A stretch of 64,000 nt of DNA, taken from the NCBI GenBank assembly GCA_016744355.1, contig JADGEN010000009.1:1-64000 (forward strand). The letters run 5' to 3'. This DNA comes from Halieaceae bacterium. GTDB taxonomy: Bacteria; Pseudomonadota; Gammaproteobacteria; Pseudomonadales; Halieaceae. Positions within the stretch are counted from its first letter, which is position 1. Each line of letters begins with the position of its first letter. A program made the translations under genes and the position numbers. This document shows, piece after piece, positions 34,859 to 43,844 of the stretch. The notes below the pieces were generated by a model. It made no database searches. It saw only the letters and a program-made list of their open reading frames with translations, and was not told the DNA's origin.

Positions 34859-36223
34859 CTAGCGATTTACCACCGAGGGTAGCCATGTGGCCAGAGAAGG
34901 CCAGAGCCACAAACTGGTGAGTACCAAAAGCTGGATGATTATAAAGGGAATAACCCCCCGGTAGATAGCACTGGTTGGCAGTGACTCAGGCGCAACGCCG
35001 CGCAGGTAGAACAGCGCAAATCCAAAAGGTGGAGTCAGAAAAGAAGTTTGCAGGTTTAACGCAATCATAATGCCCAGCCAGACAGGATCCAGCCCCATGG
35101 CCAGCAGAATAGGCCCAACTATAGGCACAACGACAAAGGTTATTTCAATAAAGTCGAGAATAAAGCCGAGCAGGAAAATCGCCACCATCACAACGAAAGT
35201 TGCGCCCATCACTCCGCCGGGCATATTTAAAAAGAAACCCTGTATTAGCTCTTCACCGCCAAAGCCCCGGAATACCAGCGAAAAAACAGCTGCGCCGATG
35301 AGAATCATGAAAACCATGCCCGTTATTTTCATGGTATTGGTGACGGCCTCAGAAAGCATGGTCAAATTCATCTGGCGCTTTACAATGGCCAAAATTAGAG
35401 CGCCGATAGCTCCCACGCCCGCGGCTTCTGTGGGTGTTGCGGCACCGGCGAGAATAGAGCCGAGCACAACGGTGATAAGTATTAGCGGTGGCAGCAGGCT
35501 ATTTCTGATTTCATGGCCAGCAATGCGCTCGGTATTTGCAACTGGCGCAGACTCTGGTTTCAGCATGGCATAGATCAACAGGTAGGCAATGTAGAGCGCC
35601 ACTAACAGCAGCCCCGGCAACAAAGCGCCCATAAACAAGTCGCCAACTGAGACCGTCTTGGGGTTGAATATATCCATACTCAACTGTGCCCGCTGGTAGG
35701 CGTTGGACATCACGTCCCCCAGTAAAACCAGGGCGATGGAGGGAGGAATAATCTGCCCCAGGGTGCCGGTGGCGCATATTGTGCCTGCGGCAAGCGATGG
35801 GCTGTATCCGTTGCGCAACATACTGGGTAGAGATAGTAGGCCCATGGTGACCACTGTGGCACCTACTATGCCGGTGCTGGCCGCCAACAGCATGCCGACG
35901 ACGACTACTGAAATGCCAAGTCCCCCGCGCAGGCCACCGAAAACCTTGGCCATGCTGCCCAGTAGTTCCTCAGCTACTTTGGACTTCTCCAGAATAACGC
36001 CCATGAGAATAAACAGGGGCACGGCAATCAGAGTGGCGTTGTTGATTGTTCCAAATAGCCTGCCAGGCAGGGCTGATAAAAAATCAGGGTCAAAATTACC
36101 GGCAAGGATGCCGCCCACAGCAAATGCCAGCGCGGTACCTGCCAGGGTGAAAGCCACAGGGTAGCCCAGCATGAGTAAAAGGCACACCGCAGCGAATAGG
36201 AATATCGGTAGATACTCGACCAT
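34859..36223 (-). CDS. dctM: TRAP transporter large membrane subunit DctM
   Basis: A 454-residue polytopic membrane protein carrying out sodium-driven solute transport. Family marks: AASTGIVGATVVTMGLLSLPSM, GTLGQIIPPSIALVLLGD and LLGFILDFIEITFVVVPI. Its ATG overlaps the dctQ TGA by one base. Confidence 0.95.
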   Translation of the reverse strand: MVEYLPIFLFAAVCLLLMLGYPVAFTLAGTALAFAVGGILAGNFDPDFLSALPGRLFGTINNATLIAVPLFILMGVILEKSKVAEELLGSMAKVFGGLRGGLGISVVVVGMLLAASTGIVGATVVTMGLLSLPSMLRNGYSPSLAAGTICATGTLGQIIPPSIALVLLGDVMSNAYQRAQLSMDIFNPKTVSVGDLFMGALLPGLLLVALYIAYLLIYAMLKPESAPVANTERIAGHEIRNSLLPPLILITVVLGSILAGAATPTEAAGVGAIGALILAIVKRQMNLTMLSEAVTNTMKITGMVFMILIGAAVFSLVFRGFGGEELIQGFFLNMPGGVMGATFVVMVAIFLLGFILDFIEITFVVVPIVGPILLAMGLDPVWLGIMIALNLQTSFLTPPFGFALFYLRGVAPESLPTSAIYRGVIPFIIIQLLVLTSLWLWPSLATWLPSVVNR

Positions 36224-36735
36224 CAGGCGTCACCCTCTACCAGAACCAGCGCATTTCGTAGTACCTCGGCCAGGCCCTGACAAAAAAGATTAATGGCCAT
36301 CAGTGGAACCAGGCTTTTGAGTAAAAATACAGCGGGGATTCCGCCTGCCTCGGGAGAGCTTTCCCTGATCGCCCAGGATTCTGTCACGTAGCTCCAGCTT
36401 ATAGCGAAAATAAATACGCAGAAGGGCAGTAGGAATATGATCCCACCCAGGCTGTTTATCCAAGCCTGTGCGCGTGCGCTGAAGCGCTGATAGAAAATAT
36501 CCACTCGAACATGGCCGTCAACTTTCAGTGTATACGCAGCCCCCAACATAAACAGGGCGCCATGCATATAAATGACCGCTTCCTGAGCCGCGATAGAGCC
36601 AATATTAAAACCGTAGCGCAGAAATACGATAAGGGCGGTGAGTGCTGCCATAGCGATACACAACCAAGCCAAAAATCGGCCGGTATAGTCGGTAAATGCA
36701 TCGATAGAATTCACGATGGCGCGCAGCACAGACAT
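36223..36735 (-). CDS. dctQ: TRAP transporter small membrane subunit DctQ
   Basis: A 170-residue, four-helix membrane protein of the DctQ family (FLRYGFNIGSIAAQEAVIYMHGALFMLGAAYTLKVDGHVRVDIFYQRF). It pairs with DctM; the two genes overlap by one base. The matching binding protein is the plus-strand dctP nearby. Confidence 0.93.
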   Translation of the reverse strand: MSVLRAIVNSIDAFTDYTGRFLAWLCIAMAALTALIVFLRYGFNIGSIAAQEAVIYMHGALFMLGAAYTLKVDGHVRVDIFYQRFSARAQAWINSLGGIIFLLPFCVFIFAISWSYVTESWAIRESSPEAGGIPAVFLLKSLVPLMAINLFCQGLAEVLRNALVLVEGDA

Positions 36736-36839
36736 AGCAATGAAGTCTTTTTGATTATTTGCGGGAAGGGTATCATAGCTGGCTTACTAGCGCGCCCAAT
36801 GTGCGTGTCCAGAGACTAATCTATATCGGAAGCCCAACT

Positions 36840-37625
36840 ATGATTACAGTGATTTCCCCTGCCAAAACACTGGACTTTGAGGTCCCCGGTACGACGCGCA
36901 AAGCTTCACAGCCCGAATTTTTACAACGCTCCGGAGAACTGATTGAAGATGCCAGAGCATTGAGCCCCGAAGGCATTCGTGCACTCATGGGAGTGAGTGA
37001 CAATATTGCCCAGTTAAACCACCGGCGCTTTATGAATTGGAGTGCACCGTTCGATTTGGACAATGCCAAGCAAGCTATTTTTGCTTTCCAGGGTGACGTG
37101 TATACGGGCCTTGAGGCCGATACACTGAATTTCAAGCAACTAAATTATGCCCAAAAGCATCTGCGTATTCTGTCCGGGCTCTACGGACTGCTGCGTCCGC
37201 TTGATTTAATGCAGCCCTATCGACTGGAGATGGGGCTGAAATTTGCCAACCGCGGTGGGGCAAACCTCTATCAATTTTGGGGGGATCAAATTGGTGAGGC
37301 CCTGAATTCTCAGCTGAAAAAGTTAAAGCAGGATGTCTTGGTCAACCTCGCTTCCAACGAGTATTTCAAAGCGGTACGGCCGAAAAACCTGAATGCGGAG
37401 GTGATCACTCCTGTGTTCAAAGATTTCAAATCCGGGAAGTATAAGGTGATCAGCTTTTATGCGAAGAGAGCCCGGGGTGAAATGGCGCGATATATTATCG
37501 AAAACGAAATTGAAGACCCTGCGGATCTGCGGAAGTTTAAAGAAAGCGGCTACAAATATAACAAAGCAGAATCTACAGCGAGAGAGCTGGTGTTTACGCG
37601 AGATACGCCACCGGTTGCTAGATAA
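36840..37625 (+). CDS. yaaA: Peroxide stress protein YaaA
   Basis: A 261-residue YaaA (DUF328) protein that limits free iron and oxidative DNA damage in E. coli. MITVISPAKTLDFE starts the domain, and RAPFDLDNA-like, YGLLRPLDLMQPYRLEMG and NLASNEYFKAV segments match the family. ATG 36840 is the true start; the frame opens 27 codons earlier without family similarity. Confidence 0.95.
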   Translation: MITVISPAKTLDFEVPGTTRKASQPEFLQRSGELIEDARALSPEGIRALMGVSDNIAQLNHRRFMNWSAPFDLDNAKQAIFAFQGDVYTGLEADTLNFKQLNYAQKHLRILSGLYGLLRPLDLMQPYRLEMGLKFANRGGANLYQFWGDQIGEALNSQLKKLKQDVLVNLASNEYFKAVRPKNLNAEVITPVFKDFKSGKYKVISFYAKRARGEMARYIIENEIEDPADLRKFKESGYKYNKAESTARELVFTRDTPPVAR

Positions 37626-37637
37626 AAGGTGTCAGAT

Positions 37638-39104
37638 ATGGCCGAAGAGAAAATTCTGAGTACGCTGATTGTGGGTGCGGGAATGTCCGGCATTTGCATG
37701 GGTGTGAAACTACAAGAGCGCGGCATCGATGATTTTCTGATTATAGAAAAATCGGCCGATGTGGGTGGCACTTGGTATGACAACAGTTATCCAGGCGCCT
37801 GCTGCGATGTCGCTTCGGTTCTGTACAGCTACTCATTCGAGCCCAACCCCGACTGGTCTCGTGTCTTCTCACCCCACGATGAGATTCAGGCGTATTTTTC
37901 CCATTGCGTGAAAAAATATGGCCTGGCCGCGCACATTCGTCTGAACACGGGGGTGAAGAGCGCATACTTTGAGGAATCAACAGGCATCTGGTTGGTAGAG
38001 CTGGAGAGTGGTGAGCAGCTGCGAGCTAAATGTCTGGTGAGTGGCCTCGGTCAGCTTAATCGGCCCAGCGTTCCGGAATTTTCTGGGGCACAGTCGTTTA
38101 CAGGAGAGAGTTTTCATTCGGCCAGGTGGCGCCACGACATTGATCTGACCGGCAAACGTGTGGCGGTCATAGGCAACGCGGCCAGTGCGCTGCAGTTTAT
38201 TCCCCAAATAGCGGCGCAAGTGGAGCAGCTTACTGTTTATCAGCGCAGCGCTAACTATGTGGTTAAACGAAATGACCGTGACTACACTACGGGCGAAAAA
38301 TCCAGATTCAAGCGCTACCCCTGGTTGCAAAAACTGCATCGTTTAACGGTGTATCTGCGTGGCGAGTTGTTGTTTTATCCGGTTATGCGTGCAAAAAGTT
38401 GGCTTCGCAGTTTCTATGAGAAATGGACCAAGGCATACCGGGAGGAATTTATTGCCGATCCGGAACTGCGCCGTAAGTTAACCCCGGATTACCCGGTGGG
38501 ATGTAAACGTATCCTGGTGTCAGATGATTATTTTCAGGCGTTTGCCCGCCCCAATGTTGAACTGGTGACATCGGCGATCACGTCGATATCGTCCAGTGGT
38601 GTAGAGGCAGCGGATGAGGTATCACGACCCGTCGATGTAATTATTTACGGCACAGGCTTCGAAGCCACTGAGTTTTTGTCAGGCCTTGATGTTTATGGCA
38701 GCGGCGGCGTGTCGCTGCAGCAGGCCTGGGCAGAGGGAGCGGAGGCCTATCGGGGGGTGAGCGTGGCTGGCTTTCCAAACTTCTTCATGCTGTATGGGCC
38801 GAATACTAATCTGGGCAGTAATTCCATCATATTTATGGTGGAGCGCCAGGCGAACTATATTGTGCGATGTGTGGATAAAATCCTCAGCCATCAGTTAAAT
38901 AGTATGGATGCGAATAAGGCCGTTATGCGAGCATACAATGATCGTATGCAGGGTGAGCTGGCCAAGACGGTTTGGGTGGCCAGTTGCGACAGTTGGTACA
39001 AAAATGAAGCGGGAAAAGTGGTTAACAACTGGCCTCGCTCAACTCTCGCCTACTGGTGGCATATGCGCAGTCCGGATTTTTCCGACTTTGATATGCGTAT
39101 TTAG
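37638..39104 (+). CDS. Flavin-containing Baeyer-Villiger-type monooxygenase
   Basis: A 488-residue class B flavoprotein monooxygenase. The FAD Rossmann motif GAGMSG is at 13-18, GGTWYDNSYPGACCDVAS at 43-60, the fingerprint FTGESFHSARW at 154-164 (pattern FxGxxxHxxxW) and a second Rossmann motif GNAASA at 179-184. These enzymes use NADPH and O2 to insert oxygen beside a carbonyl. The fingerprint W is followed by R instead of the usual P or D. ATG 37638 has AAGG well spaced; GTG 37629 is an alternative. It lies 12 bases after yaaA. The substrate is unknown. Confidence 0.88.
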   Translation: MAEEKILSTLIVGAGMSGICMGVKLQERGIDDFLIIEKSADVGGTWYDNSYPGACCDVASVLYSYSFEPNPDWSRVFSPHDEIQAYFSHCVKKYGLAAHIRLNTGVKSAYFEESTGIWLVELESGEQLRAKCLVSGLGQLNRPSVPEFSGAQSFTGESFHSARWRHDIDLTGKRVAVIGNAASALQFIPQIAAQVEQLTVYQRSANYVVKRNDRDYTTGEKSRFKRYPWLQKLHRLTVYLRGELLFYPVMRAKSWLRSFYEKWTKAYREEFIADPELRRKLTPDYPVGCKRILVSDDYFQAFARPNVELVTSAITSISSSGVEAADEVSRPVDVIIYGTGFEATEFLSGLDVYGSGGVSLQQAWAEGAEAYRGVSVAGFPNFFMLYGPNTNLGSNSIIFMVERQANYIVRCVDKILSHQLNSMDANKAVMRAYNDRMQGELAKTVWVASCDSWYKNEAGKVVNNWPRSTLAYWWHMRSPDFSDFDMRI

Positions 39105-39117
39105 CCAGGATTGATAG

Positions 39118-40260
39118 TCAGGGAGTGGCTTTGAAGGGCAGCTGCGCAGTGGTTTGTTGTAGATATTCCTCAATGTGCGCCTGCTCTTCTACCGTGAAAT
39201 CCGCTATAGCTTGTGAGAAGCCGGGGTCTGCGATCCAGTGGTTTGAATAGGTTCTCACGGGTCTGAAACCGCGCTGTATCTTATGTTCGCCCTGTGCACC
39301 AGGGTCGAATTTTTTCAGGCCATGGTCTATACAGTATTCGATGCCTCGATAATAACAGGCCTCAAAATGCAGGTAGTCGTATTCGCGAACGCAGCCCCAA
39401 TAACGCCCATACAAGGTGTCTTCTGAGCGAAAAAATAAAGCGCCGGCAACGGGCTCATTATCCAGGTGAGCGAGAATTAAAATAACCTGTTCCCCCAGGC
39501 TGGCTGCAGTTTGGGTAAAAAACTCTTTACTCAGGTAACCTCCATGCCCGCTGCGCTTGGCGTAGGTATGTTGGTAGAAGTGGTAAAACTGCTCCCACTG
39601 TACCCGGGTAATTTCCGGGCCTGCTAAGGTCTGAAATTCGAAACCCTGCTGGTCGACGCTTTTACGTTCCCGCCTCAGGCTTTTGCGTTTCCGGCTGTTG
39701 AATGTGGAAAGAAAATCGTCAAAACAGCTAAACCCGTCGTTATACCAATGGAATTGAGTGGCGGTTCGCAGGTGCAGACCTTCACGCACCAGCTTTGTGG
39801 CCTCAATTTCCTCGGGAAACAGCAGATGCCATGAAGACAGTCGTCGCTGCTTTGCCAAATTCTTAATGGCCGAAAGGACCACAGGCCAAATATCGTCGCT
39901 ATTATATTCATGGGAAATACAGAGTCTTGGTCCCGTTGCCGGGGTGAAGGGTATGGCGCTGACAAGTTTCGGGTAATAGGCGAGGCCATTGCGTTGCCAG
40001 GCATCGGCCCAGCTCCAATCAAAAACGTATTCACCGTAGGAGTGGCTTTTCAGATACAGGGGCAGCAGGGCGATAACTCGCCCCTGTTCTTCGCGAATAA
40101 TGGCATGGCATGGCTGCCATCCGGTCTCGGCGGTAACACAGCCGGTTTGCTCCAGCCCCCAGAGAAACTCATGGCGTAAAAAAGGGTAGTCAGTGCCTGT
40201 AATAGCATTCCATTCCTGTTCGGAAATGTTCTCCAGGCTAGTGAGAAACTCCACCGACAA
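39118..40260 (-). CDS. FemAB-like predicted N-acyltransferase (COG3146)
   Basis: A 380-residue cytoplasmic protein of the FemAB_like/GNAT-related family. Family marks: PFLRHEFLWGLEQTGCV, YLKSHSYGEYVFDWSWADAWQRNGL, FTPATGPRLC and GEHKIQRGFRPV. The biochemical role is not established. The start is TTG 40260 without a clear ribosome site; GTG 40254, two codons on, is equally possible. It is convergent with the monooxygenase, 13 bases apart. Confidence 0.85.
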   Translation of the reverse strand: MSVEFLTSLENISEQEWNAITGTDYPFLRHEFLWGLEQTGCVTAETGWQPCHAIIREEQGRVIALLPLYLKSHSYGEYVFDWSWADAWQRNGLAYYPKLVSAIPFTPATGPRLCISHEYNSDDIWPVVLSAIKNLAKQRRLSSWHLLFPEEIEATKLVREGLHLRTATQFHWYNDGFSCFDDFLSTFNSRKRKSLRRERKSVDQQGFEFQTLAGPEITRVQWEQFYHFYQHTYAKRSGHGGYLSKEFFTQTAASLGEQVILILAHLDNEPVAGALFFRSEDTLYGRYWGCVREYDYLHFEACYYRGIEYCIDHGLKKFDPGAQGEHKIQRGFRPVRTYSNHWIADPGFSQAIADFTVEEQAHIEEYLQQTTAQLPFKATP

Positions 40261-40292
40261 AGTTGTTTTATTTGTAGTGATAGCTGATTTGC

Positions 40293-41159
40293 CTAGTTAA
40301 GACTGCCAAGTTGATAGTGAAGTACCACACCCATAAAGATAATGAGCCCCACCCAGTTATTATGTTTGAAAGCTTTGAAGCAGCCCTCGGAGTCTCGATT
40401 TCTGATCAGGTATTGGTGGTAGATGAACAAGCCGGCGGCTATTAGCAAAGACATATTGTATGCCAGACCGAGTTCGAAGCGCCGACCGGCCATAAGCAGG
40501 GTTAGCAGAGACAAGCCTTGTAGTACTCCAATAATCAGGCGATCAGCATCACCGAATAATATGGCGGTAGATTTAATGCCAATTTTGGCGTCGTCCAGAC
40601 GGTCTACCATCGCGTATTGAGTGTCGTACGCTACTGTCCATAGAAGGTTGCCCACAAACAAGAGCCAAAGCGCTGAGGGCAGATCTCCTCGCTGGGCGGA
40701 GAATGCCATGGGAATACCGAAAGAGAAGGCCGCCCCCAAAACTAACTGCGGCAGGTTGGTGTAACGTTTGGCGAAGGGGTAGGCCGAGGCAATTAAAACA
40801 CCACCTAGAGACAGCGCAATGGTTAGTGTATTAGTGAACAGTACCAACACAAAAGCGGTGAAACAAAACGCCAAAAAGAGGGCGATGGCCTCATTGACTG
40901 TTAATACGCCCGTAACTAGTGGTCGCCCCTGAGTGCGCGCCACAGCTCCGTCCACATTTCGGTCTGCTATGTCATTGATAATGCAGCCCGCCGAGCGCAT
41001 CAAGAATGTGCCCGCTATGAATATGGCCAGGAGTAAATAATCGGGAGTACCTTCAGCGGCGATCCACAATGCCCCGAGAGTGGGCCATAACAGCAGATAG
41101 GTGCCTATGGGTTTATCAAAGCGGATGAGCTGCAACGCGGCTCTGAATTTAGTGATCAT
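40293..41159 (-). CDS. ubiA: 4-hydroxybenzoate polyprenyltransferase
   Basis: A 288-residue inner-membrane prenyltransferase that attaches the isoprenoid tail in ubiquinone synthesis. [22 protein letters not shown] and the metal-binding [20 protein letters not shown] are present, with about eight to nine membrane helices. It lies 11 bases after ubiC in the same operon. Confidence 0.96.
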   Translation of the reverse strand: MITKFRAALQLIRFDKPIGTYLLLWPTLGALWIAAEGTPDYLLLAIFIAGTFLMRSAGCIINDIADRNVDGAVARTQGRPLVTGVLTVNEAIALFLAFCFTAFVLVLFTNTLTIALSLGGVLIASAYPFAKRYTNLPQLVLGAAFSFGIPMAFSAQRGDLPSALWLLFVGNLLWTVAYDTQYAMVDRLDDAKIGIKSTAILFGDADRLIIGVLQGLSLLTLLMAGRRFELGLAYNMSLLIAAGLFIYHQYLIRNRDSEGCFKAFKHNNWVGLIIFMGVVLHYQLGSLN

Positions 41160-41170
41160 TGTCTACCAGT

Positions 41171-41794
41171 TTACTGTTTCGGCTGCAGCATAGCAGAACT
41201 TACAGTGCCCCGTTGGGAGCGATGCACGGGAAGAGCTTTGGGCCATGGGGAAAATTTGTGCAAAAACACTTCACTCACAAGTAGTGCCTTGTTTTCAATG
41301 GTGAAGCGCGAGCGTCTGGCCCAAGCGTCATCGCCCTGTTGCAGAGCCAGTGGCAGGTAGTCGCTGTTGCCCCCTAACCGAGCGATTTCAAAGGGGCTGC
41401 GGTGCATACCGGGATGGTTAAATAAAATGGCTCCCAGCGGCTTATTTTTTAGTTTGCGCAAGTGGGTCAGGCTACCGGTTAGGCTGGTGTATGGAAAAAC
41501 ACTGCGAGCAAATACAACGGCACTTCCGTTGACCCGCAAGGCGACCTCTCTTACCAGAGCCAGCTGACGAGTGGGAATGTTCAGTAATATGCGCTCTGAG
41601 GGCAGCGGTACCTGCCACCCCTGATATAATCGCTGTACTCGAAATGGCCCGGTATTGAGGTCGATCAGACGCCTAGTCAGGGAGCCATCATCCAATAGCC
41701 AGTAGCGACAAGCGGGGGGGAGACTGGCTGTGGTGAACTGTTGTACCGGCAGCCAGTGTGGATCAGCACTGTTGGCCTTATAAAATCCTTGCAC
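41171..41794 (-). CDS. ubiC: Chorismate pyruvate-lyase
   Basis: A 207-residue enzyme that splits chorismate into 4-hydroxybenzoate and pyruvate, the first step of ubiquinone synthesis. LLDDGSLTRRL, REVALRVNGSAVVFARSVFP and the C-terminal RRSRFTIENKALLVSEVFLH match the family. The start is GTG 41794. UbiA, the next enzyme, follows directly. Confidence 0.93.
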   Translation of the reverse strand: MQGFYKANSADPHWLPVQQFTTASLPPACRYWLLDDGSLTRRLIDLNTGPFRVQRLYQGWQVPLPSERILLNIPTRQLALVREVALRVNGSAVVFARSVFPYTSLTGSLTHLRKLKNKPLGAILFNHPGMHRSPFEIARLGGNSDYLPLALQQGDDAWARRSRFTIENKALLVSEVFLHKFSPWPKALPVHRSQRGTVSSAMLQPKQ

Positions 41795-41858
41795 AATTTT
41801 TACACAGCCCTATAGTGATTTGCTTCAAAACCCGACTACTTTAAAGAGAGCGTGAACC

Positions 41859-43229
41859 ATGAGCAAGTGGGAATGTATAGTATGCGGCCTCGTCTATGAC
41901 GAGAAAGAGGGCTGGCCCGACGACGGTATAGCGCCGGGCACCAAGTGGGAAGATGTGCCCGAGGACTGGTTGTGCCCCGACTGTGGCGTTGGCAAAGAGG
42001 ATTTTGAGCTAATTGAGCAGGGCCCCGTAGACGAAACCCCACATCATGAAGAGCCGGAAGTAGATAAGGTTACGGCTCCTGTTGTCATTATAGGCACAGG
42101 TCTGGCGGGCTATGGCCTGGCGCGGGAATTTCGCAAGCATGACACTGAAACTCCACTGATTCTCATAACCTCTGACGATGGCCGCTCCTACTCAAAGCCT
42201 ATGTTGTCCACCGGGTATACCAAGAGCCTGTCTGCAGAAGACTTGGGCCAAATGGATGCGGGCACCATGGGAGAGCATCTCAAAGCCAGCGTCTGGACTA
42301 TGACCAAGGTCAGCGAAATAGACACGGCCAAGCAGATGGTACATTTGGGTGATAGTCAGACCTCAGTGCACTATGGCAAGTTGGTACTGGCTGTTGGCGC
42401 AGATGTCATTCGTCCGCCTATAGAGGGCGACGGTGGTGAGTCTGTGTACACAGTAAACGACTTATTAGACTATGCCGATTTCCGCAGCGCTATTGAAAAA
42501 GGCAATGTGAAGAAAATATGCATTATTGGTGGCGGGCTGATCGGTTGTGAATTTACTAATGATCTCCTTAACGGCGGCTTTGAAATAGAGACGGTAGACC
42601 CCCTCGCCTATTGCCTTCCAACCCTACTTCCGGAACCGGCTGGCAAGGCTGTGCAATCTGCACTGGAAGAGAAAGGTGCGAAATTTCACTTTGGACCTTT
42701 GGTCACTGCAGTGAACAAAAGTGAAAATGGAGTACTGGTTAGCCTCAATAATGGCGAGACCATTACGGCAGATCTGGTGCTTTCCGCTGTTGGCGTGCGC
42801 CCTCAAATCGCTCTGGCCCAGGCCTCCGGGATTGCAACCAATCGCGGTATCGTCACCAATCGCTTGCTAGAAACTAACGCACCTAATGTATATGCAATGG
42901 GCGATTGCGCCGAAGTAAGTGGTCACGTACTTGTGTATGTGGCTCCGCTGATGGCTGCAGTGAGAGCGCTGGCTAAAACATTGGTGGGCGAGCCTACCGA
43001 AGTGGCCTATCCGGCAATGCCGGTAGCAATAAAAACGCCGGCCTGCCCGGTAATTGTCGCGCCTCCTGCAATGGGTGCAGAGGGAGAGTGGCAAATTACG
43101 GTTGATGGTCGCAATGTGAAGGGCGAGTTTAGGGGCACCAATGGGGACTTACTAGGCTTCGCCCTCACCGGTGATGCCACCAAGGAAAAGATGGCTCTGC
43201 AAAAACAGCTTCCCGCTATCATGGCGTGA
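41859..43229 (+). CDS. Rubredoxin fused to NADH:rubredoxin reductase
   Basis: A 456-residue fusion. Residues 1-55 are a rubredoxin with the Fe(Cys)4 set C6, C9, C39, C42 (CIVCG...CPDCG). After an acidic linker comes a two-dinucleotide flavoprotein reductase: [12 protein letters not shown] near residue 75, [12 protein letters not shown] near 224, and the FAD motif [10 protein letters not shown] near 346. In Pseudomonas the same place next to ubiC/ubiA holds separate rubA and rubB genes supplying electrons to alkane hydroxylases. Here one polypeptide would carry electrons from NADH to an oxygenase or oxygen-scavenging partner, none of which is adjacent. Confidence 0.92.
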   Translation: MSKWECIVCGLVYDEKEGWPDDGIAPGTKWEDVPEDWLCPDCGVGKEDFELIEQGPVDETPHHEEPEVDKVTAPVVIIGTGLAGYGLAREFRKHDTETPLILITSDDGRSYSKPMLSTGYTKSLSAEDLGQMDAGTMGEHLKASVWTMTKVSEIDTAKQMVHLGDSQTSVHYGKLVLAVGADVIRPPIEGDGGESVYTVNDLLDYADFRSAIEKGNVKKICIIGGGLIGCEFTNDLLNGGFEIETVDPLAYCLPTLLPEPAGKAVQSALEEKGAKFHFGPLVTAVNKSENGVLVSLNNGETITADLVLSAVGVRPQIALAQASGIATNRGIVTNRLLETNAPNVYAMGDCAEVSGHVLVYVAPLMAAVRALAKTLVGEPTEVAYPAMPVAIKTPACPVIVAPPAMGAEGEWQITVDGRNVKGEFRGTNGDLLGFALTGDATKEKMALQKQLPAIMA

Positions 43230-43789
43230 GGGAGATTGTCGAAAAACAGGTTAGAGCCTGGCTAGCGGAATTCGTTGTCGGTCTAAACCTGTGCCCGTTT
43301 GCCAAGCCGTTTGTGTTACCCGGTCAGCTGGGTGCCGACCGCCTTCGTATCGCCATCTGTTTGGGCGAGGAGCCAGAAGCTTTGCGCAGCGCTTTGTTGC
43401 AAGAGCTGGACTTATTACAGTCCAGCTCTGAGCAAGAGCTTGCAACCACGCTGCTGGTTTTTCCCTCGGCGCTGCAGTTGTTTGACGACTACCTGGAATA
43501 CTATGATGATGCTCAGGCCCTATTGGTTCAGGCGGGGCTTGAGGGCCTCCTCCAGCTAGCCAGCTTTCATCCTGGGTATCAGTTTGAGGGAGAGCCGGAA
43601 GGAGCCGCCAGCAATTTTAGCAACCGGGCCCCCTACCCTATTGTTCACCTTCTACGTGAAGATATGATGGAACGGGTGTTGAGTGATTACCCTAATCCGG
43701 AGAATATTCCGGACCAGAATATCTCTACCCTGGAAAGTATTGGCGCTGCGGAGTTAACACAGCGCTGGCAACAACTGTTTGATCAGTAG
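43226..43789 (+). CDS. DUF1415 family protein
   Basis: A 187-residue conserved protein of unknown function. Marks are [12 protein letters not shown] (about 19-30), [13 protein letters not shown] and [15 protein letters not shown]. The start is GTG 43226, overlapping the rubredoxin-fusion TGA as GTGA, so the two are coupled. It is cytoplasmic by prediction. Confidence 0.88.
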   Translation: MREIVEKQVRAWLAEFVVGLNLCPFAKPFVLPGQLGADRLRIAICLGEEPEALRSALLQELDLLQSSSEQELATTLLVFPSALQLFDDYLEYYDDAQALLVQAGLEGLLQLASFHPGYQFEGEPEGAASNFSNRAPYPIVHLLREDMMERVLSDYPNPENIPDQNISTLESIGAAELTQRWQQLFDQ

Positions 43790-43844
43790 AGCAATCTGGG
43801 CTGATTATTCTCAAGCGTACAGCAGCGTAAGGCCTGACCCTCAC

